In this document: positions 37,680 through 47,354 of the stretch, piece after piece
How the letters are laid out: every line of letters begins with the position of its first letter
Numbering within the stretch: the first letter of the stretch is position 1
Origin: Rodentibacter pneumotropicus DSM 21403
GTDB taxonomy: Bacteria; Pseudomonadota; Gammaproteobacteria; Enterobacterales; Pasteurellaceae
Reading direction: 5' to 3'
Assembly: GCF_000379905.1 (NCBI RefSeq)
Contig: NZ_KB904057.1
Location: 115,186 to 179,185 of the forward strand
DNA: 64,000 bases
Position numbers and translations under genes: made by a program
The notes under the pieces: model-generated
The model's database searches: none
Seen by the model: only the letters and a program-made list of their open reading frames with translations
Told to the model about the DNA's origin: nothing

Positions 37680-38942
37680 TTAAAGAAAAATTGCACGTAA
37701 AATATAGAAAATTACGATAGCAAAGAATGCACCGGCAGGCAGTGTGATTACCCATGAGCTGATAATATTGCGGATAACGGTTAAGTTCAACGCGGCAATA
37801 CCACGTGCAAAGCCAACACCTAATACAGCACCAACAAGAGTTTGTGTAGTAGAAATAGGTAAGCCGGTTCCTGAGGCAATAACAACCGTAATTGCTGTTG
37901 CAAATTCAGCAGAGAAACCGCGACTTGGTGTTAGATCGGTAATCCCTGTTCCGATTGTTCCCATTACTTTATAGCCCATAGCAGCTAAACCAATTACAAT
38001 ACCTGTTGCCCCTAATGGTAAGATCCACCAAGCTAAAGTACTTTTCGTTGTAATTTCACCACCACTTTCTACGATTGACACTACGGCAGAAAGTGGACCA
38101 ATCGCATTGGCAACATCGTTAGAACCGTGTGCAAATGCCATTGAGCAAGCGGTTAATAGCATTAAAATACTAAATACTTTTTCAACTCCGCCAAAAGTAC
38201 CGCCTTGCACACGATTTTTGAAAGCTTCGCTGCGGAAGTAAAAATAGCAGAAGACGATCGATATGAGGCTGATAGTTGCTGCAATTGTTACGGTTTCAGT
38301 GATTGTAAAATGTAAGCCAACGTGTTTTAACCCCTTTGTCATTGTTACGATGCTGAGGATAAAACTGGTTAATCCCATATAGTACGGACCGAATTTTTTT
38401 GCGTTTTTTAAAGGATCTTCTGTATCGAAAATGAGTTTTTGCGTACTGGTAAAAATGGCATAAGAAACAATACCAGATACGACCGGCGTAACAAACCAAC
38501 TTCCAACAATACCACCAATGCTTTCCCAACGGACTGCGTCCGAACCAATTGTTACACAGGCGAAACCAATGATTGCACCGATAATTGAGTGTGTCGTTGA
38601 AACAGGCCAACCCATGTAAGAAGCAATGAGTAACCATACCCCTGCGGCACATAAGGCCGACATCATTCCTAATACTAAAATATCAGGGGAATCAACAAAT
38701 TGTGTCGGATCAATAATACCGCTTTTAATCGTTTCGGTTACTTCACCACCGGCGAGATAAGCACCGGCAAACTCAAATATCATGGCGATTAAAATAGCCT
38801 GTTTAGCTGTGATCGTACCGGAACCGACTGAAGTTCCCATAGCATTTGAAACGTCATTTGCACCGATACCGAACGCCATTAATAAGCCAAAAATAGCAGT
38901 TATAATGATAAATAATGACCCATATTGATTAATAAGTTCCAT
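37680..38942 (-). CDS. pit: PiT-family inorganic phosphate transporter
   Basis: A low-affinity, cation-coupled phosphate permease of the inner membrane. The 420 residues hold about ten helices and the two PiT signature repeats: GANDVSNAMGTSVGSGTIT near residue 27 and AHGSNDVANAIGPLSAVVSI near 273. Each half also has a PISTTQTLVGA or PVSTTHSIIGA element. It is co-transcribed after the DUF47 gene (30-bp gap), as in H. influenzae, and the pair is divergent from the ICMT-like gene. Confidence 0.94.
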   Translation of the reverse strand: MELINQYGSLFIIITAIFGLLMAFGIGANDVSNAMGTSVGSGTITAKQAILIAMIFEFAGAYLAGGEVTETIKSGIIDPTQFVDSPDILVLGMMSALCAAGVWLLIASYMGWPVSTTHSIIGAIIGFACVTIGSDAVRWESIGGIVGSWFVTPVVSGIVSYAIFTSTQKLIFDTEDPLKNAKKFGPYYMGLTSFILSIVTMTKGLKHVGLHFTITETVTIAATISLISIVFCYFYFRSEAFKNRVQGGTFGGVEKVFSILMLLTACSMAFAHGSNDVANAIGPLSAVVSIVESGGEITTKSTLAWWILPLGATGIVIGLAAMGYKVMGTIGTGITDLTPSRGFSAEFATAITVVIASGTGLPISTTQTLVGAVLGVGFARGIAALNLTVIRNIISSWVITLPAGAFFAIVIFYILRAIFL

Positions 38943-38972
38943 CGTGTTTTCCTATTTTTTATTGGCAATAAA

Positions 38973-39653
38973 CTATGAGCGGGCAAGCATTAATTCAATA
39001 CGTGAACCAACCCGTTGGGCTTGATCGGCAAGTACGCCAATCCATTCCATAATTTTATATAGAAACATGACATCAATTGGATTGTAATGATGTTCAATAG
39101 CCAGTAACATTTTGCGTAATTGAATTTGCATTTGATCCGTATCGTCTTCAATCGAATCCAATTCTTGGATCATATTATTAACCAACTTCAATTCACGGCC
39201 TTTAAAGCCGGTTTCGAGTAATTCATCCATTTGTTCAATGGCTAAATGGGCTTGATGGATAGAATCCAAACTACGTTTCACATAGCTGAGGAAATCTTCT
39301 TGCATTTCTTCTGGGATACCAAATTGACGACCAATCATTCTGCCGGAAATATCTTTAGCAAAGTTCGCCAATTTGTCTTGTTGCGTCACCAATTCCAATA
39401 AATCGGTACGATCAATAGGTAAGAATAAACCACGAGGTAATTTCAAACGGATTTCTCGTTTGAGCGAATCTGCTTCGCGCTCACATCGGGAAATCTCCAA
39501 ACGAACATTTTCCGCTCCTTCCCAATCTTTTAAAAAGGTTTTTTCAAAAAAAGGAATTAAAAGATCGCAACACTCAGTGACCTTGTCAGAATGTTTTTGC
39601 AAAGGTTTTAAAGGCGAGTGGGCAAATAATCCAAGGATATTATTCATTGCCAT
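38973..39653 (-). CDS. DUF47 (TIGR00153) PhoU-like phosphate-transport partner
   Basis: A 226-residue all-helical cytosolic protein of the PhoU-related DUF47 family. Proteins of this family are usually encoded next to PiT transporters and are thought to regulate them. Recognisable stretches are ENVRLEISRCEREADSLKRE, LPRGLFLPIDRTDLLELVTQ and DVMFLYKIMEWIGVLADQAQ. It begins with two in-frame ATGs (MAMNN); the first is taken. It is the first gene of the two-gene operon with pit. Confidence 0.88.
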   Translation of the reverse strand: MAMNNILGLFAHSPLKPLQKHSDKVTECCDLLIPFFEKTFLKDWEGAENVRLEISRCEREADSLKREIRLKLPRGLFLPIDRTDLLELVTQQDKLANFAKDISGRMIGRQFGIPEEMQEDFLSYVKRSLDSIHQAHLAIEQMDELLETGFKGRELKLVNNMIQELDSIEDDTDQMQIQLRKMLLAIEHHYNPIDVMFLYKIMEWIGVLADQAQRVGSRIELMLARS

Positions 39654-39971
39654 ATCTCATTTACTCCATATAAGGGGTTGAAATTCGTGCGCATATTACC
39701 TGATTTTTACTTGAAATAGAATTGATTTTATAGATAACGATCATAGATTCATTAATTAATGTTTTAACCCTATGTAGATGAATCTACTAAGGTAGAAATA
39801 ACCGTCAGGCTTTGAGAGTGTGTATGTAGTTAGTTGTAATGAGCCGATATTAAACTATTGTGTGTCGTTCGGATGATGGTATAAAAAATGTGTAAATCCT
39901 CTTAACAGGAAAATTGTTGATGAATATTTTTATATAATTTGTTATGGTAATCCCTTTTTTAAGGAGAACTT
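39654..39971. other. Intergenic region between divergent DUF47-pit and the ICMT-like gene
   Basis: 318 bp of AT-rich DNA without a credible gene. It holds an inverted repeat TAGATTCA (39744-39751) / TGAATCTA (39779-39786) and an overlapping GTAGAT/ATCTAC hairpin (39774-39787). No clear Pho box, USS or terminator is seen. Confidence 0.5.
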
Positions 39972-40481
39972 ATGCTACTCATTAATATTATTTTTGTTAT
40001 CATTCTTAGCCTTCGTTTTTACACCTTATCCATTTCTATTCGTAATGAGAGGTCTTTAATTGCTAGGGGCGCTGTTCAATATGGTAAAACTAATTCAATG
40101 TTGTTATCTGTCGCTCATATTGCATTCTATGTTGCCGCAATCTGCGAGGCTAACTACCGTTTAATTGGGTTTGATTTTGTTTCACAAATAGGCTTGGCAA
40201 TACTGGTTTTCGCAATAGCGATGTTATTTTATGTCATCTATGAGCTTAAAGAGATTTGGACAGTAAAAATCTATATTTTACCTAACCATAAAATCAATCG
40301 CTCTTTTTTATTCAGATACGTTCGTCACCCTAACTATTTTCTTAATATCATTCCGGAGCTAATTGGACTAAGCCTGTTTTGTCATGCTATCAATGTCGCA
40401 ATAATTGGACTGCCAATTTATCTTGTTATTTTAGCCGTCCGAATTAAACAAGAAGAAAAAGCGATGGTACATTTGTTATAA
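39972..40481 (+). CDS. ICMT-like (isoprenylcysteine carboxyl methyltransferase family) membrane protein
   Basis: A 169-residue membrane protein with about five helices. Its C-terminal half carries the family motif FRYVRHPNYFLNIIPELIGL near residues 115-135, followed by the conserved RIKQEEKAM motif; both are AdoMet-binding and catalytic elements in ICMT-type methyltransferases. A strong AAGGAGA ribosome-binding site supports the start. Bacteria have no prenylated proteins of the eukaryotic type, so the substrate is unknown, perhaps a lipid or isoprenoid. It stands alone with no operon partner. Confidence 0.8.
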   Translation: MLLINIIFVIILSLRFYTLSISIRNERSLIARGAVQYGKTNSMLLSVAHIAFYVAAICEANYRLIGFDFVSQIGLAILVFAIAMLFYVIYELKEIWTVKIYILPNHKINRSFLFRYVRHPNYFLNIIPELIGLSLFCHAINVAIIGLPIYLVILAVRIKQEEKAMVHLL

Positions 40482-40681
40482 ATAGAAAATCTTCTCAGAT
40501 GACTGTACTTTTTCACAAAGATGCCTATGGCTTAAAGGATAAAGACTATTTTTTGCCCCATTAAAATAATATATAGGGTAATTTTACGTTTGATGATATC
40601 AGTGTTCTTAACGTAAGTTGCACATAAAAGTCTTGGTTTTTTTGTATATTTAACCAGTTAAATTAATAAGGATTCATTCTC

Positions 40682-41758
40682 GTGAGCAATGAAATAGAAC
40701 TCAAACTTGCTGTTTCACCGGAAACATTTCACTTACTTGAAAAGCACCTTCAACAATTTAACCCATTAGATCGTAAAAGCATTTGCTTAGGTAACACCTA
40801 TTATGATTATCCTGATCATTTTCTCGCTAGGCAAAAAATGGGTTTGCGTATTCGTCAAGAAAATCAAGCGTTTACATTAACCCTAAAAACGAATGGGGAA
40901 GTAGTCGGCGGCTTGCATCATCGCCCTGAATATAATCTACTCTTAGATAAAAAAGAAGCACCAACAAACGAACAATTACGCACTTTATATCCTTTTGAGC
41001 AATTGCCGGTGACTCCGCTAAAACCGATTTTCTCCACGGATTTTAACCGCACTTTATGGCTGATAGCATTTCGTAATTCCAAAATTGAAGTGGCGTTTGA
41101 TCAAGGGGAAGTTGTAAGTGGTGGGCGTTCACAACCTATTTGTGAAATTGAGTTTGAATTAAAAGAAGGGAAAGTCAGCGATCTTTTCTATTTCGTGGAA
41201 GAATTGCCCGTTTTGACCGATATTTATTTTAGTAGTGCGAGCAAGGCGAAGCGTGGCTATCAACTTAGTAGCCCCGTAGTTTTAACGGATTGGCTGAATA
41301 AATGGCGTGATTTCTTGAGCAAAGATAGAGAAGAAAGTGCGGTGGATTTTAACGCGAAATTTCATCAAATTTTAAAAATGGAGCAGGAATTAGTAGAAGA
41401 AACCCTTTCTTTGCCAAGTTCATTTTTTCATCACGATTTTATGAAAACTGTGGAGCGGGTAGGGGCATTTTTCAATTTGTACCATTATTATGATGAAAAC
41501 AAGATGTTGTTTGAACGGGTGTTGGAACAAAAAAGCGGAAACCCGATCATAGAGGATGATGTGTTGCCACAATTACTCGAAAGTAATCAAACCTTCCTTA
41601 ACGAAATTCAGGCGTTGATTCGTTTCCACAGTGAAACCAAGGATAATAAAAAAACTATTGAAAAATTGACCGCACTTTTTACTACACGTTTGTATTTTGA
41701 ACGAATGATTAAATTAATGCGTTTAGCGGTATCGGGCGAATCAAGTGTATATCATTAA
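40682..41758 (+). CDS. CYTH-domain inorganic triphosphatase (YgiF-like)
   Basis: A 358-residue protein that starts at GTG 40682, behind AAGGA. The N-terminal CYTH domain (about 1-200) has the hallmark EIELKLAV (ExExK) motif, then LGNTYYDYPD, MGLRIRQENQAFTLTLKT and CEIEFELKEG; these acidic and basic rows bind Mg-triphosphate. The C-terminal 150 residues look helical and resemble a shortened CHAD-type region. E. coli YgiF hydrolyses inorganic triphosphate. The old adenylate-cyclase label of relatives is not supported here. Confidence 0.85.
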   Translation: MSNEIELKLAVSPETFHLLEKHLQQFNPLDRKSICLGNTYYDYPDHFLARQKMGLRIRQENQAFTLTLKTNGEVVGGLHHRPEYNLLLDKKEAPTNEQLRTLYPFEQLPVTPLKPIFSTDFNRTLWLIAFRNSKIEVAFDQGEVVSGGRSQPICEIEFELKEGKVSDLFYFVEELPVLTDIYFSSASKAKRGYQLSSPVVLTDWLNKWRDFLSKDREESAVDFNAKFHQILKMEQELVEETLSLPSSFFHHDFMKTVERVGAFFNLYHYYDENKMLFERVLEQKSGNPIIEDDVLPQLLESNQTFLNEIQALIRFHSETKDNKKTIEKLTALFTTRLYFERMIKLMRLAVSGESSVYH

Positions 41759-41812
41759 AGTATCGTTTTGATATTACGTGTTTGAGACAGTCTTATTTTA
41801 TGGAGAAATAGC

Positions 41813-43189
41813 ATGGCGAAAGCCCCTAAAACGGCTTATGTGTGTAATGATTGTGGTGCGGAATTTTCCCGTTGGCAAGGGCAATGTTCCGCTTGTAAAG
41901 CTTGGAATACGATTAGTGAAGTGCGGTTGATTTCTACGGTAAAAAGCAAAAATGATCGTTTCAGCGGTTATGCCGGTGAAACACAAGCAAAAATTCAGAC
42001 CTTATCGGAAATCAGTTTGCAAGAAACTCCTCGCTTTACCAGTGGATTTAAAGAGCTTGATCGCGTATTAGGCGGAGGAATTGTACCGGGCAGTGCAATT
42101 TTGATTGGGGGGCATCCCGGTGCAGGAAAAAGTACGTTATTGTTGCAAGTGATGTGTGGTTTGGCACAAAAAATGACCGCACTTTATGTGACGGGCGAGG
42201 AATCCCTACAACAGGTTGCTATGCGGGCTAATCGTTTAGGTTTACCGAATGATCAGCTCAATATGCTTTCTGAAACTTCGGTAGAGCAGATTTGTAATTT
42301 GGCAGATCAGCTCAAACCGCAAATTATCGTGATTGATTCCATTCAAGTGATGCATTTGGCGGATATTCAATCTTCCCCGGGGAGTGTTGCCCAAGTGAGG
42401 GAATGTGCTTCTTTCCTCACCCGTTATGCGAAAACCCGTCAAGTGGCGATTATTATGGTGGGGCATGTTACTAAGGATGGTACTCTTGCCGGACCTAAAG
42501 TATTAGAACATGCGATTGACTGTTCCTTGCTTTTAGAGGGGGAAGCGGATTCCCGTTATCGTACCCTACGTAGCCATAAAAACCGTTTTGGTGCGGTGAA
42601 TGAATTGGGTGTATTTGGTATGACGGAACAAGGTTTACGCGAGGTGAAAAATCCTTCCGCAATCTTTTTGAGCCGTGGCGATGAGCAAACACCGGGGAGC
42701 TCAGTGATGGTTTTATGGGAGGGAACCCGCCCGCTATTAGTAGAAATTCAAGCCTTGGTGGATCATTCAATGTTGGCAAACCCGCGCCGTGTTGCCGTAG
42801 GTTTGGAACAGAATCGTTTAGCATTATTACTTGCCGTATTGCATCGCCACGGTGGGTTACAAATGGCGGATCAGGATGTGTTTGTTAATGTTGTGGGGGG
42901 CGTGAAAGTCACGGAAACCAGTGCAGATCTTGCCTTGTTGTTGGCGTTAATTTCCAGTTTTCGTAATCGTCCCTTGCCACAAGATTTGGTGATCTTTGGG
43001 GAGGTGGGACTTGCCGGTGAAATTCGTCCTGTACCGAGTGGGCAAGAACGTATTAGTGAAGCGGCAAAACACGGATTTAAACGTGCCATTGTACCCTTCG
43101 GTAATAAACCGAAAAGTGCGGTCGAAAATATGCAGGTTTTTACAGTGAAAAAATTAGCAGACGCATTAGATGTACTGGATAATTTTTAG
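41813..43189 (+). CDS. radA: DNA repair protein RadA (Sms)
   Basis: A branch-migration ATPase/helicase acting in recombinational repair and, in naturally competent bacteria, in extending recombination during transformation. The 458 residues contain an N-terminal zinc finger (CNDCGAEFSRWQGQCSAC, 11-28), Walker A GGHPGAGKST, the RadA-specific KNRFG motif (SHKNRFGAVNELGVF), and a C-terminal Lon-protease-like domain (from about 300; FVNVVGGVKVTETSADLAL). Full length. It precedes lrp and ftsK, as in H. influenzae. Confidence 0.97.
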   Translation: MAKAPKTAYVCNDCGAEFSRWQGQCSACKAWNTISEVRLISTVKSKNDRFSGYAGETQAKIQTLSEISLQETPRFTSGFKELDRVLGGGIVPGSAILIGGHPGAGKSTLLLQVMCGLAQKMTALYVTGEESLQQVAMRANRLGLPNDQLNMLSETSVEQICNLADQLKPQIIVIDSIQVMHLADIQSSPGSVAQVRECASFLTRYAKTRQVAIIMVGHVTKDGTLAGPKVLEHAIDCSLLLEGEADSRYRTLRSHKNRFGAVNELGVFGMTEQGLREVKNPSAIFLSRGDEQTPGSSVMVLWEGTRPLLVEIQALVDHSMLANPRRVAVGLEQNRLALLLAVLHRHGGLQMADQDVFVNVVGGVKVTETSADLALLLALISSFRNRPLPQDLVIFGEVGLAGEIRPVPSGQERISEAAKHGFKRAIVPFGNKPKSAVENMQVFTVKKLADALDVLDNF

Positions 43190-43267
43190 AAATTCATTGT
43201 CATACTGAAAACTTCGGTAAAATTCGCTAAAATATGCCCGTGTAAGTAAAAAAGGACGGCGAATAAA

Positions 43268-43747
43268 ATGGAAAAAAAATTACATAAAGCGTTGGACGCG
43301 ATTGATATTAAAATCCTTAATGAACTACAACGTAACGGAAAAATTTCGAATATTGATCTTTCCAAAAAAGTCGGATTATCACCTACGCCTTGTTTAGAGA
43401 GGGTAAAACGTTTGGAAAAGCAGGGCGTGATTATGGGCTACCGTGCTTTGCTTAATCCTGAGTTACTTGATGCGCCGCTTTTAGTCATTGTTGAAATTAC
43501 CCTTATACGAGGGAAACCCGATGTATTTGAAGAATTTAATGAGGCGATTCAAGCCCTTGATGAAATTCAAGAATGTCATTTAGTTTCGGGTGATTTTGAT
43601 TATTTGTTAAAAACGCGAGTAGCAGATATGGCGGCTTACCGTAAATTGCTTGGTACAACCTTACTTCGTTTACCCGGCGTGAATGACACTCGCACTTATG
43701 TGGTGATGGAAGAAGTCAAACAAACCAATTATCTTGTTTTAAAATAA
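43268..43747 (+). CDS. lrp: Leucine-responsive regulatory protein
   Basis: A 159-residue Lrp/AsnC-type global regulator. The N-terminal winged helix-turn-helix includes ALDAIDIKILNELQRNGKIS and LSKKVGLSPTPCLERVKRLE. The C-terminal RAM domain binds leucine or other amino acids (GDFDYLLKTRVADMAAYRKL). Its length and the GLSPTPCLERV sequence are typical of true Lrp. ftsK begins 3 bp after its stop, as in E. coli and H. influenzae where lrp and ftsK adjoin. Confidence 0.95.
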   Translation: MEKKLHKALDAIDIKILNELQRNGKISNIDLSKKVGLSPTPCLERVKRLEKQGVIMGYRALLNPELLDAPLLVIVEITLIRGKPDVFEEFNEAIQALDEIQECHLVSGDFDYLLKTRVADMAAYRKLLGTTLLRLPGVNDTRTYVVMEEVKQTNYLVLK

Positions 43748-43749
43748 AA

Positions 43750-46554
43750 ATGATTAAACGAATTACTGAACGATTTACACCGAAACAATATCTCGGTGAA
43801 TTAATTTTAGGCTTGACCGCACTTTTGGGGCTATACCTGATTGTTGCGTGGTCGAGTTACACACCTTTAGATAATTCTTGGTCAACGGCCAGCTTTCAAA
43901 GAGAAACGATTAATAAAGCCGGCGCTTTAGGGGCATGGATCATAGATGCTTTCTTTGTTTTCTTGGGCTACATGGGGCATTTACTGCCCTTTCTGATTTT
44001 TCTTGTTCCTATTTTTTTATTAAAAACAAAAGCAGTTCGTTCTTTATCTCTTACTAAAATTGTCTTGCGTAGTTTTGGCTTTATTACGTTATTAATCGGC
44101 TTAACTATCATGGCAACTTTACTACTTTCTAACACGAATTACTATTTATCCGGTGGCGTATTGGGCGGTAGTGTGGTGATTTCACTTTATCCGACTTTAG
44201 GAAAATTTGGTTGTATTCTTGCAGGTTTGGGGCTAGCTATTATTGGTTTCATTTTCTGTTCGGGGGCTTCATTAATTCGCTTGATTATGCGTTTTTATAA
44301 TTGGCTCACGATGAAAAATGATATTCAGCAAGATGTAGAGCAATCGACTGAATCCGTTGAAGAATTGGAACAAATTGTGATTCGGAAGCCATCAAATTTA
44401 GAAAAAGAAGAAAATAAATTAGTGGAAAAGTCAGAGGAAGATAAAAACGAATCTTTCAAGGTAAGTGAAGAAAGTCCGGATAATCCATTAGTTCAACCTG
44501 AAACGCTGATCAATATCAGTGGTTTATCGCCATCACTGAAGCTCCCTTCTGATGCCCAACAAACAACATCTGAATTTAACGAGAATTTTGATACGTTCAA
44601 AACAGAAACCTTAGATGAGTTACCTAAAGTAAGTATTGGTACTTATGGTGAAACCTCACCGCACACAACCGTTCCAATTTGGGAAAGTGCAAACCAACAA
44701 AGCCATCTTAAAGAAGAGCAAAGTGCGGTTGATTTTTCCATTGTTTCAGGATTAAACGAACCAACAATACCAACAGTGAGCCTTGCATTGCAAAATTCAT
44801 CGCAAAAAACGACCGCACTTTCTGAAGAGATGAATGATGAAATGGATGATTTGGCACGTCAATTTGCCGAACAAGAGCAACAACGTCTTGCTGAAATGGA
44901 GATACGAGCCAAAGCTTTAAATGCGGAAGAGGCGTTAAAAGTTATTTTGACCGAACCACAAACAGCGACTCAAGAAATGAAAGAGAAAGAGGCTACACCG
45001 ATTTATAAACCTTATGGTGATTCGTTGATTCATCCGGCATTTCAGCAACCGACAACAAAACGTGAGAAACCGAGTACGCCATTACCGAGTTTGGCGTTAT
45101 TGGAATATCGCCCGACCCAAGCGCAGGATATTACCCGAGAGGAAATTCATGATACCTCACAACGTATTGAACAGCAACTTCGTAATTTTAATGTTAAAGC
45201 GACAGTAAAAGATGTACTTGTGGGGCCGGTGGTGACTCGTTATGAACTGGAATTACAACCCGGAGTAAAAGCCTCGAAAGTAACCAATATTGATTCGGAT
45301 TTGGCACGTGCTTTGATGTTTCGTTCTATTCGTGTGGCGGAAGTGATTCCGGGTAAACCTTATATCGGTATTGAAACGCCAAATGCCCGCCGTCAAATTG
45401 TGCCGTTGCGTGATGTGTTAGACAGTAATGAATTTCGTGATTCTAAAGCGCTTTTACCTATGGCATTGGGGAAAGATATTAGTGGTAAACCTGTTGTGGT
45501 GGATTTGGCAAAAATGCCGCATTTATTGGTAGCGGGTTCAACGGGTTCCGGTAAATCTGTTGGTGTGAATACTATGATTCTTAGTTTGCTTTTCCGTGTC
45601 CAGCCGGAAGAAGTGAAATTTATTATGATCGACCCGAAAGTCGTGGAGCTTTCCGTCTATAACGATATTCCACATTTGCTCACACCTGTTGTCACCGATA
45701 TGAAAAAAGCGGCGAATGCGTTACGTTGGTGTGTGGATGAGATGGAGCGCCGTTATCAGCTACTTTCCGCCCTTCGTGTACGGAATATTGAAGGTTTTAA
45801 CGAAAAAATTGATGAATATGAGGGAATGGGGATGCCGATCCCGAATCCGATTTGGAAACCGGGTGATACCATGGATCAAATGCCGCCGGCATTGCAAAAA
45901 TTAAGCTATATTGTGGTGATTGTGGATGAATTTGCTGATCTCATGATGGTGGCAGGGAAACAAATCGAAGAATTTATTGCCCGCCTTGCTCAAAAAGCAC
46001 GCGCGATTGGGATTCATTTGATCTTGGCAACCCAACGACCATCCGTTGACGTAATTACCGGTCTTATCAAAGCGAATGTACCAAGTCGTATCGCCTTTAC
46101 GGTGGCTAGTAAAATTGACTCTCGTACGATTTTGGATCAAGGTGGTGCCGAAGCATTATTAGGGCGTGGTGATATGCTTTATTCAGGGCAAGGATCGTCC
46201 GATCTGATTCGTGTACATGGCGCATTTATGAGTGATGATGAAGTGGTGCGTATTGCCGATGATTGGCGTGCCCGTGGAAAACCGGATTATATTGATGGTA
46301 TTTTGGACAGTACGGATGAGGAAGAAAATACAGAAAAATCGGCGGGAAGCAGCGGAGAATTGGATCCATTGTTTGATGAGGTTATGGAATTTGTATTAAC
46401 CACCGGGACGACTTCCGTTTCAGCCCTTCAACGGAAATTTAGCGTAGGCTTTAACCGTGCTGCCAGAATTATGGATCAAATGGAAGAACAAGGTGTTGTA
46501 AGTGCCATGCAAAATGGTAAACGTGAAATTCTTGCACGTCGTCCGGATTATTAA
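43750..46554 (+). CDS. ftsK: DNA translocase FtsK
   Basis: A cell-division protein that anchors at the septum and pumps DNA for chromosome dimer resolution. The 934 residues comprise four to five N-terminal membrane helices (about 20-190), an acidic, low-complexity linker (about 200-450), the motor domain with Walker A VAGSTGSGKSVGVN near residue 597 and Walker B YIVVIVDEFADLM, and a C-terminal winged-helix gamma domain (ELDPLFDEVMEFVLTTG) that reads KOPS sequences. The linker is shorter than in E. coli. USSs encode LTALLG in the first helix (43816-43825) and parts of the linker. Confidence 0.97.
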   Translation: MIKRITERFTPKQYLGELILGLTALLGLYLIVAWSSYTPLDNSWSTASFQRETINKAGALGAWIIDAFFVFLGYMGHLLPFLIFLVPIFLLKTKAVRSLSLTKIVLRSFGFITLLIGLTIMATLLLSNTNYYLSGGVLGGSVVISLYPTLGKFGCILAGLGLAIIGFIFCSGASLIRLIMRFYNWLTMKNDIQQDVEQSTESVEELEQIVIRKPSNLEKEENKLVEKSEEDKNESFKVSEESPDNPLVQPETLINISGLSPSLKLPSDAQQTTSEFNENFDTFKTETLDELPKVSIGTYGETSPHTTVPIWESANQQSHLKEEQSAVDFSIVSGLNEPTIPTVSLALQNSSQKTTALSEEMNDEMDDLARQFAEQEQQRLAEMEIRAKALNAEEALKVILTEPQTATQEMKEKEATPIYKPYGDSLIHPAFQQPTTKREKPSTPLPSLALLEYRPTQAQDITREEIHDTSQRIEQQLRNFNVKATVKDVLVGPVVTRYELELQPGVKASKVTNIDSDLARALMFRSIRVAEVIPGKPYIGIETPNARRQIVPLRDVLDSNEFRDSKALLPMALGKDISGKPVVVDLAKMPHLLVAGSTGSGKSVGVNTMILSLLFRVQPEEVKFIMIDPKVVELSVYNDIPHLLTPVVTDMKKAANALRWCVDEMERRYQLLSALRVRNIEGFNEKIDEYEGMGMPIPNPIWKPGDTMDQMPPALQKLSYIVVIVDEFADLMMVAGKQIEEFIARLAQKARAIGIHLILATQRPSVDVITGLIKANVPSRIAFTVASKIDSRTILDQGGAEALLGRGDMLYSGQGSSDLIRVHGAFMSDDEVVRIADDWRARGKPDYIDGILDSTDEEENTEKSAGSSGELDPLFDEVMEFVLTTGTTSVSALQRKFSVGFNRAARIMDQMEEQGVVSAMQNGKREILARRPDY

Positions 46555-46578
46555 TTTCTCTTTAAAAAGGAAAGTAAA

Positions 46579-47292
46579 ATGAAAAAAACATCGTTAAAAT
46601 TATTCACAAACTCGCTCGCTCGTTTGTTCACCTATCACGAGGCCGTTGGCAAAGCCAACGTTCAAAAAACAACGTTTTTTGTGACCGCACTTGGTTTGGC
46701 TGGATTGGGGTTAATTGGATTTTCCAATACGGCGTTTGCCGATGCCGCAAGCGAGTTACAATCACGTTTAAGCCAAGTGAATGTATTAAGTGCCGAGTTT
46801 TCCCAAACGGTGACTTCCGCCGGTGGGAAAAATGTGCAACAAGGTAGTGGAAAAATCCAAATTAAACGCCCGAATTTATTTAGAATGGATACCAAATCGC
46901 CCCAAGAAACACAGATTATTGCAGACGGCAAAACCCTTTGGTATTACGATCCTTTTGTACAACAAGTCACGGCACAATGGGTGAAAGATGCTGTAAATAA
47001 CACGCCTTTTGTGTTGCTGACCAGTGATGATAAAAGTCATTGGAACCAATATTCGGTGTCACAACAGGCAGATACTTTTGTGTTAAAGCCTAAATCGACG
47101 AAAAGTAATATTAAACAATTTGATATTCGTGTGGATGCCAGTGGTGTGTTGAGAAATTTCAGCACTACGGAAAAAGACGGGCAAACCAACCTTTATGTAT
47201 TACGTAATATTACTAATCAAAGTTTGCCGAATAACTTGTTCCAATTTAATCCTCCAAAAGGTGTTGAGTTGGACGATCAACGTAAAAAATAA
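46579..47292 (+). CDS. lolA: Periplasmic lipoprotein carrier LolA with an unusually long signal region
   Basis: LolA shuttles outer-membrane lipoproteins from LolCDE to LolB. The mature protein is typical: [36 protein letters not shown], and [16 protein letters not shown] with conserved hydrophobic-cavity residues. The N-terminus is odd. After MKKTSLKL comes about 32 extra residues ([20 protein letters not shown]...) encoded by an inserted copy of a three-hairpin USS repeat, before the hydrophobic core [20 protein letters not shown]. The signal region is thus about 53 residues instead of about 20. The ATG at 46579 has a good AAGGAAAG ribosome-binding site and no later start exists before the core. 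Confidence 0.93.
   Translation: MKKTSLKLFTNSLARLFTYHEAVGKANVQKTTFFVTALGLAGLGLIGFSNTAFADAASELQSRLSQVNVLSAEFSQTVTSAGGKNVQQGSGKIQIKRPNLFRMDTKSPQETQIIADGKTLWYYDPFVQQVTAQWVKDAVNNTPFVLLTSDDKSHWNQYSVSQQADTFVLKPKSTKSNIKQFDIRVDASGVLRNFSTTEKDGQTNLYVLRNITNQSLPNNLFQFNPPKGVELDDQRKK
46596..46692. repeat. Three-hairpin repeat element with terminal USS, copy 2 (inside lolA)
   Basis: 97 bp, homologous over its whole length to 10959-11054. It begins AAAATTATTCA and ends GTGACCGCACTT. Hairpin 2 is CGTTGGC/GCCAACG with an AAA loop and hairpin 3 is AAAAAAC/GTTTTTT with an AAC loop; the first palindrome is poorer (AAAC...GTTT). Net insertion appears to be a multiple of three, so lolA remains open. Confidence 0.8.
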
Positions 47293-47297
47293 GGTTT

Positions 47298-47328
47298 GGG
47301 GCGTAATTGACTACGCCCTCAATTTTTA
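47298..47328 (+). terminator. lolA terminator
   Basis: A stem GGGCGTA/TACGCCC (7 bp, plus a G-U pair) with a 6-nt loop and a TCAATTTTTATTT tail, just after the lolA stop. It overlaps any rarA start upstream of 47343, which argues for the later rarA start. Confidence 0.8.
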
Positions 47329-47354
47329 TTTCAAATGCTTTAATGGAAAAAATA

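Noticed and set aside
46662..46931. Minus-strand frame opposite lolA
   Set aside because: Antisense to a conserved gene, no ribosome-binding site; explained by codon composition.
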